Shown here: positions 15,747 through 19,472 of the stretch, one piece after another
Position numbering within the stretch: the stretch's first letter is position 1
How the letters are laid out: every line of letters starts with the position of its first letter
Assembly: GCA_964345215.1 (NCBI GenBank)
Contig: CAYFQH010000037.1
Coordinates: 1 to 19,472, forward strand
From: CAYFQH01 sp964345215
GTDB lineage: Bacteria; Bacillota; Clostridia; Christensenellales; Aristaeellaceae
Length of the DNA: 19,472 nucleotides
Direction: 5' to 3'
Notes under the pieces: generated by a model
Database searches by the model: none
What the model saw: the letters and a program-made list of their open reading frames with translations, nothing else
Told to the model about the DNA's origin: nothing
Program-made: the position numbers and the translations under genes

Positions 15747-17201
15747 ATGGAATATATAAGCACCCGGGGCTGCAGTACTGCCCCTTCAACTTTTGATGCC
15801 CTTTTACAGGGCCTGGGAGAGGATGGAGGCTTATTTGTTCCTAAGAGCCTGCCTCATCTTACATTTACCGCCGATGAGATCAACCATTTTACCTACCAAG
15901 ATTATGCTAATAAAATAATCAGTGCCTTTTTTGACGACATTGACAAACAAGCCCTGGCCCTGGCCATTAGACAAGCCTACAGCACCTTTGATAAGGAGAT
16001 GCTCCCCATTCAAAAGCTTAAAAACAGCTACGTGTTAGAGCTGTACCATGGAGCCACTTTTGCCTTTAAAGATTTTGCCCTGGCCTTGTTGCCCCGCCTT
16101 ATTTCCCTTGCCTTAAAAGAAAAGGGCATTACAAAAAAACTGGCTGTTTTAACAGCCACCTCGGGGGATACAGGCAGCGCTGCCCTAAGGGGCTTTAACA
16201 ATGTCGATCAAACTGCCATTTTTGTTTTCTACCCGACCAGGGGAATCAGTGCCATACAAAAAAAACAAATGACCACCATCAATGGCACCAATACCTTTGC
16301 CATTGGAGTAGAGGGGAACTTTGACGACGCCCAAAAGGCCTTAAAAAAAATTTTTACTAACCAGTCTTTTAAAAAAGAGTTAAGCAATAGGGGGTACCTT
16401 CTCTCCTCGGCCAACTCTATTAACATCGGCCGATTGGTTCCTCAAATTGTTTATTACTACTATGCCTATTATCAACTGGTTAAACAAGGTGAAATCAAAA
16501 AGGGTGAAGAGATTTCTATTAGTGTGCCTACAGGCAACTTCGGTAACATCCTGGCTGCTTTTTTGGCTAAGAAAACAGGCTTACCCATTAACAATCTGAT
16601 TTGCGCCTCGAATAAAAACAATATCTTAACCGATTTTATCCACACCGGAGTCTATAACGCAAACCGTCCTTTTTACCAAACCAACTCCCCCTCAATGGAT
16701 ATTTTAATTTCCAGCAACCTGGAGCGGTTTTTGTACTATACCCTTAAAAACCCAGCCCAGGTTAAAGAGCTGATGGATACGCTGCAAAAGCAGGGCAGCT
16801 ATACAATAGAGAACTTGTCCCTCTTTCATGATGTGAAGGCTTACAGCTTTGATGATGAACAAACCCTTAAAGCCATTGGCCAGGTATACAGGCAGTACAA
16901 TTATCTGATTGATACCCACACCGCTGTTGGTTTTTTGGCAGCCCAGGCCTACGGCCAGAATAGTAATGAAAAAACATTCATCGCCGCTACAGCCTCTCCC
17001 TATAAGTTCCCCACCGCCGTAGCCAAAGGCTTGGGCCTTGTTGCCAAGGATGAAATGGAGAGCCTTGAAAAAATTGAAGCTGCCACAGGGCAAAAATTGC
17101 CCTTGGCCTTTAAAAACTTGCTTCGCCAAAAAGAAACCCAAAAAAAGGTTACTAATAAAGAAGATATTGCCCAATCAATTTTGGAGGTGCTTATACCGTG
17201 A
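15747..17201 (+). CDS. thrC: Threonine synthase
   Basis: A 484-residue PLP enzyme that converts O-phosphohomoserine to L-threonine in the cytoplasm. The start MEYISTRG with GGGAGG five bases upstream is typical for the family; an upstream in-frame ATG (15690) would add 19 residues and cover the ribosome binding site, so it is rejected. Marks are GLGEDGGLFVPK (23-33), the PLP lysine Lys108 in HGATFAFKDFAL, the phosphate-binding ATSGDTGSAALRGF loop, and SVPTGNFGNILA. The length and the motif form match the E. coli-like/yeast-like class of threonine synthases. It is translationally coupled to thrB through a GTGA overlap. Confidence 0.96.
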   Translation: MEYISTRGCSTAPSTFDALLQGLGEDGGLFVPKSLPHLTFTADEINHFTYQDYANKIISAFFDDIDKQALALAIRQAYSTFDKEMLPIQKLKNSYVLELYHGATFAFKDFALALLPRLISLALKEKGITKKLAVLTATSGDTGSAALRGFNNVDQTAIFVFYPTRGISAIQKKQMTTINGTNTFAIGVEGNFDDAQKALKKIFTNQSFKKELSNRGYLLSSANSINIGRLVPQIVYYYYAYYQLVKQGEIKKGEEISISVPTGNFGNILAAFLAKKTGLPINNLICASNKNNILTDFIHTGVYNANRPFYQTNSPSMDILISSNLERFLYYTLKNPAQVKELMDTLQKQGSYTIENLSLFHDVKAYSFDDEQTLKAIGQVYRQYNYLIDTHTAVGFLAAQAYGQNSNEKTFIAATASPYKFPTAVAKGLGLVAKDEMESLEKIEAATGQKLPLAFKNLLRQKETQKKVTNKEDIAQSILEVLIP

Positions 17202-18046
17202 CCATTACTGTAAAAGTGCCCGCAACCACCGGCAATGTGGGGCCGGGTTATGACTGCCAGGGCATGGCCCTTGGCCTGTATAATGTGTTTACCTTTCGTG
17301 AAGGCCCAGGTGTTATCCCCCAAACTAAAAATTTGATTTACGATGCCTTTGCATACCTGTTTACAGCTTACCACCTGCCTGTGCCCAAAGTAAATATACA
17401 GGTAGAAGCTGCCATTCCCCAGGCAAGAGGCCTTGGCAGCAGCGCCGCCTGCATTGTAGGGGGCCTGATGGCTGCCAACCAATGGGCTGGTCTAAACCTT
17501 ACAAAACAAGAACTGCTAAAGTATGCCACCCACATGGAAGGGCACCCGGATAACGTGGCCCCGGCCTTGTTCGGCGGCCACGTTACCTCCCTTGTAAATG
17601 AGGAGGTTTACTATTTTAAAAAAATGGTAAGCAACCAATTTCGATTTGTTTTGCTGGTACCGGATTTTGAGCTAAAAACTGCCGATGCGCGGAAGGTCGT
17701 TAAAAAAGAAGTGACCCTTGAGAATGCCGTATCCAACATCGCCAGCGCCACCCTGATTTCAGATGCCCTGGGTACAGGAGATTTTCCCCTGTTAAAAGGT
17801 GCTCCAAAGGATCGGCTTCACGAACCTTATCGCAAGGGATTGATTGAGGATTATCCTATTTTTGATGCCCTTTGCAGCCACAATAACGGGGTGCTGTTTA
17901 TCAGCGGAGCAGGCCCTACCCTGCTTGTTATTTACCATAAAGAAAATAAAGCGATTGAACCGGCTCTTCAAAATCATCCCCCTACAAAAGCCACCTGGAA
18001 AATATTACACCTGGCTGTAGATCATCAAGGAGCGCTGATTTTATAA
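17198..18046 (+). CDS. thrB: Homoserine kinase
   Basis: A 282-residue GHMP-family kinase that phosphorylates L-homoserine to O-phosphohomoserine, the substrate of ThrC. Marks are the substrate-site start VKVPATTGNVGPGYDCQGMAL, the ATP-binding loop PQARGLGSSAAC (74-85), HMEGHPDNVAPALFGG, and the late FISGAGPTLL motif. The GTG start overlaps the thrC stop (GTGA) and has TTGGAGG ten bases upstream. The length is slightly below the usual 290-310 residues but all motifs are present. It is the last gene of the operon and is followed by tandem hairpins. Homoserine dehydrogenase is not in the window. Confidence 0.96.
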   Translation: MTITVKVPATTGNVGPGYDCQGMALGLYNVFTFREGPGVIPQTKNLIYDAFAYLFTAYHLPVPKVNIQVEAAIPQARGLGSSAACIVGGLMAANQWAGLNLTKQELLKYATHMEGHPDNVAPALFGGHVTSLVNEEVYYFKKMVSNQFRFVLLVPDFELKTADARKVVKKEVTLENAVSNIASATLISDALGTGDFPLLKGAPKDRLHEPYRKGLIEDYPIFDALCSHNNGVLFISGAGPTLLVIYHKENKAIEPALQNHPPTKATWKILHLAVDHQGALIL

Positions 18047-18049
18047 AAT

Positions 18050-18086
18050 AAAAGCACTGCCGAAAATTGCAGTGCCTTTATTTTTG
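18050..18086. terminator. Bidirectional terminator between thrB and the convergent gene
   Basis: Perfect arms GCACTGC (18054-18060) and GCAGTGC (18069-18075) are followed by CTTTATTTTTG on the + strand and TTTTATTTTAT on the - strand. It begins a few bases after the thrB stop and can end both convergent transcripts. Confidence 0.88.
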
Positions 18087-18088
18087 AT

Positions 18089-18116
18089 GGGTTTATTTAA
18101 AAACCCTATTTTATTC
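18089..18116 (+). terminator. Second hairpin after thrB
   Basis: Arms GGGTTT (18089-18094) and AAACCC (18101-18106) with a 6-base loop, followed by TATTTTATT. It is an A/T-rich, weaker backup terminator in tandem with the stronger one before it. Confidence 0.6.
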
Positions 18117-18201
18117 ACCTTTGTTTTTTCTCATCAGCCTTATTAAAGGTTTCGCTTTTTAGACTTCTGCTTTTCACATCAATCCGTATTTATTCCTCTT
18201 T

Positions 18202-19143
18202 CTAAAAATATATTTTTTCTGTGTAGAGGATAACCGCCTCCTGTTCTTTGTAGCGTTCATTAAACTGTTTGGTTTCAAAAAAAGTCATAAATAAATGATT
18301 AATAGGATAAGTAAACTTAACCCAGTAGCTGCTTTTTATGTTGGGTGTTCTCCCGTCCATATCAGCAAAAGCTTTTGCCGTATTAGGACTGAATGTTGTA
18401 GATAGCAATGTTTTTGGCGTTTGTGTCATTTTTGATTCACTGGTCATTCCTCTGTACAAGGGTACTTCAAAAATATTCACCCGCTTAAAATACCGCCTCA
18501 CAAAAGCCAAACGAGCAATAATATAATCTTCTCGCAGCTTTTCCGTTCCAAGGCCTTTAAATATATTCTCTGTTCTTGGAATGGTTCCATGATAATCTAT
18601 AAGCCCCAACTGCGCCATAACAATCTTGAGGCCTTTCAACCACTGGCCGGAATATGGGTTGAGCACATATTGTTCTGCTGTTTTTTCTTCCAAGCCATAT
18701 AACCCTTTTTCCGCTAAATAGCTTTTTAAGTCGTCGTATAAATCTTCGTCTCCGGTTTGGGCGTTAAAGTCAATTTTTTTATCCTTTTGTAAAAAGCGGG
18801 ATTTTTCCACAAACCAATCTTTCGTCTTGGTTATACTTTCTTCAATTCTCTCTTCCGTAGCCTTATAAACGCTCGTCGGCATTTTAATATCCAGTTTTTT
18901 TGAAAACTTTTGAATGCTTTTTTCTATTTTCGCTACTTCTTTTGCATGCAACAAGGTACTTCCTTTTCTAAGTTGATAATTGCTTATCTGCTCCGCAGGA
19001 ATTTCCCAGTATTTTCCCTTATCTTCAAAATCGGTAATTCGCCAAATAAACATCGCACTATCCGAATCAAATTTCTCAATAAAGCCTGGGGTACGTCGCC
19101 CATCCAAAACCCGCCCTTCGGTGCCCGGAGTTAAATGGGGCAA
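18202..19143 (-). CDS. Putative mono-ADP-ribosyltransferase (R-S-E class)
   Basis: A 313-residue protein whose C-terminal third carries the three marks of R-S-E ADP-ribosyltransferases in order: Arg231 in VPLYRGMT, an STT-x-S strand in LLSTTFSP (248-252) with KAFAD just after, and a catalytic E-x-E, Glu300 and Glu302, in YKEQEAVIL. The E-x-E form is typical of enzymes that modify arginine. Residues 1-57 look like a small beta-rich domain (GRVLDGRRTPGFIEKF), and about 65-225 is mostly helical. No signal peptide is seen, so it acts inside the cell or is exported by a dedicated route. The start is unsure: TTG at 19143 is the longest, as an in-frame TGA lies just upstream, while an ATG at 19156 with AAGGAAA is one base out of frame. 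No antitoxin or immunity gene is recognised beside it. Confidence 0.65.
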   Translation of the reverse strand: MPHLTPGTEGRVLDGRRTPGFIEKFDSDSAMFIWRITDFEDKGKYWEIPAEQISNYQLRKGSTLLHAKEVAKIEKSIQKFSKKLDIKMPTSVYKATEERIEESITKTKDWFVEKSRFLQKDKKIDFNAQTGDEDLYDDLKSYLAEKGLYGLEEKTAEQYVLNPYSGQWLKGLKIVMAQLGLIDYHGTIPRTENIFKGLGTEKLREDYIIARLAFVRRYFKRVNIFEVPLYRGMTSESKMTQTPKTLLSTTFSPNTAKAFADMDGRTPNIKSSYWVKFTYPINHLFMTFFETKQFNERYKEQEAVILYTEKIYF

Positions 19144-19190
19144 GGTGCCTGTTCATTTTCCTTTCACGGCTATTGTACTTTTGAGATTTG

Positions 19191-19220
19191 TTTATGAATG
19201 AAAAAAGCTGATTATGCCAA
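19191..19220 (-). promoter_or_regulatory. Candidate promoter of the ADP-ribosyltransferase gene
   Basis: The reverse strand has TTGGCA (19215-19220) and CATAAA (19191-19196) separated by 18 bases, about 50 bases upstream of the gene start. TACAAT, nearer the gene, is another possible -10 box. Confidence 0.35.
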
Positions 19221-19296
19221 AACAAAGCAAAGGGGTTCCTCTTCATCAATCCTCACCATCGCGCCATGGCCGCTACACCTTTATGTTCTCTTTTTA

Positions 19297-19472
19297 CTAA
19301 CATGGATGGTATTGAATTTTTCCCTCATTAAAAAATTTATAAAAACAGCCTTCCATCTGCACGTTGTGTTGGCTTAAAATCATTTTTGCTTGGTTACCAT
19401 CTTCTAAGTCAATACGAATACAAAGGCCGCAGCCAGCCTCAATTTGGGCGGGCAAGGCCATGACCCGAAGGG
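19297..19472 (-). CDS. DUF3343-like protein, C-terminal part, cut by window edge
   Basis: The reverse strand is open from the window edge to TAG at 19297-19299 and encodes at least 57 residues. The stretch LPAQIEAGCGLCIRID resembles the DUF3343 pattern (prolyl then 'I-x-x-x-CGL-x-x-R'), and QMEGCFYKFF fits the family's closing 'EG-x-YK' strand. DUF3343 proteins are small (about 80-100 residues), sometimes proposed as sulfur/selenium carriers, and common in anaerobic Bacillota. The true start lies beyond base 19472 unless the ATG at 19461 is used, which would be too short for the family. The call rests on two short motifs. Confidence 0.55.
   Translation of the reverse strand, partial: LRVMALPAQIEAGCGLCIRIDLEDGNQAKMILSQHNVQMEGCFYKFFNEGKIQYHPC

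Noticed and set aside
18202..19143. Phage minor head protein carrying an ADP-ribosyltransferase tail
   Set aside because: No portal, terminase or other phage gene is nearby, and the N-terminal two thirds do not show a head-morphogenesis motif that I can recognise.

Overview
The window looks like a chromosomal segment of an anaerobic Bacillota, with Clostridia or Negativicutes most likely. The evidence is strong AGGAGG-type ribosome binding sites, ATGA/GTGA start-stop overlaps, a YesN/LytS-type sugar two-component system, a sodium-pump decarboxylase beta subunit next to an orotate-phosphoribosyltransferase-like protein, and a DUF3343-like protein at the right edge. The placement rests on gene content and style only; no RNA gene or species marker is present.

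Positions 1-1182 are a decayed strip: the edge of an IS630-type transposase (- strand), the first third of a frameshifted and stop-containing IS256-type transposase (+ strand), and a broken lipoprotein gene that looks like the start of a von Willebrand A protein (- strand).

Positions 1408-11025 hold one long leftward gene set: mglB, mglA, mglC, a YesN-type response regulator, a LytS/YesM-type histidine kinase, a membrane-anchored periplasmic-binding protein, and a second galactose-binding lipoprotein. It encodes a galactose/glucose ABC importer with its own sensor. The anchored binding protein beside the kinase resembles the XylFII-LytS-YesN three-component xylose sensor of clostridia, here attached to a galactose importer. 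A strong hairpin sits between mglB and mglA, and mglB has a long upstream region with inverted repeats and promoter-like boxes.

Positions 11414-13203 are a leftward two-gene operon, an orotate-PRTase-like protein overlapping an OadB/GcdB-type sodium pump subunit, driven from an extended -10 promoter. A 770-base region with few features separates it from a rightward cytoplasmic clan GH-A glycosidase (13977-15398), which could process sugars taken up by the mgl system.

Positions 15747-18046 are thrC-thrB (rightward), the last two steps of threonine synthesis. They end at tandem hairpins, the first of which can also terminate the convergent gene. That convergent gene (18202-19143, leftward) encodes a probable R-S-E class ADP-ribosyltransferase with an uncertain start. 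The right edge holds the C-terminal part of a leftward DUF3343-like gene. No CRISPR array, tRNA, rRNA, complete mobile element or phage structural gene was seen.
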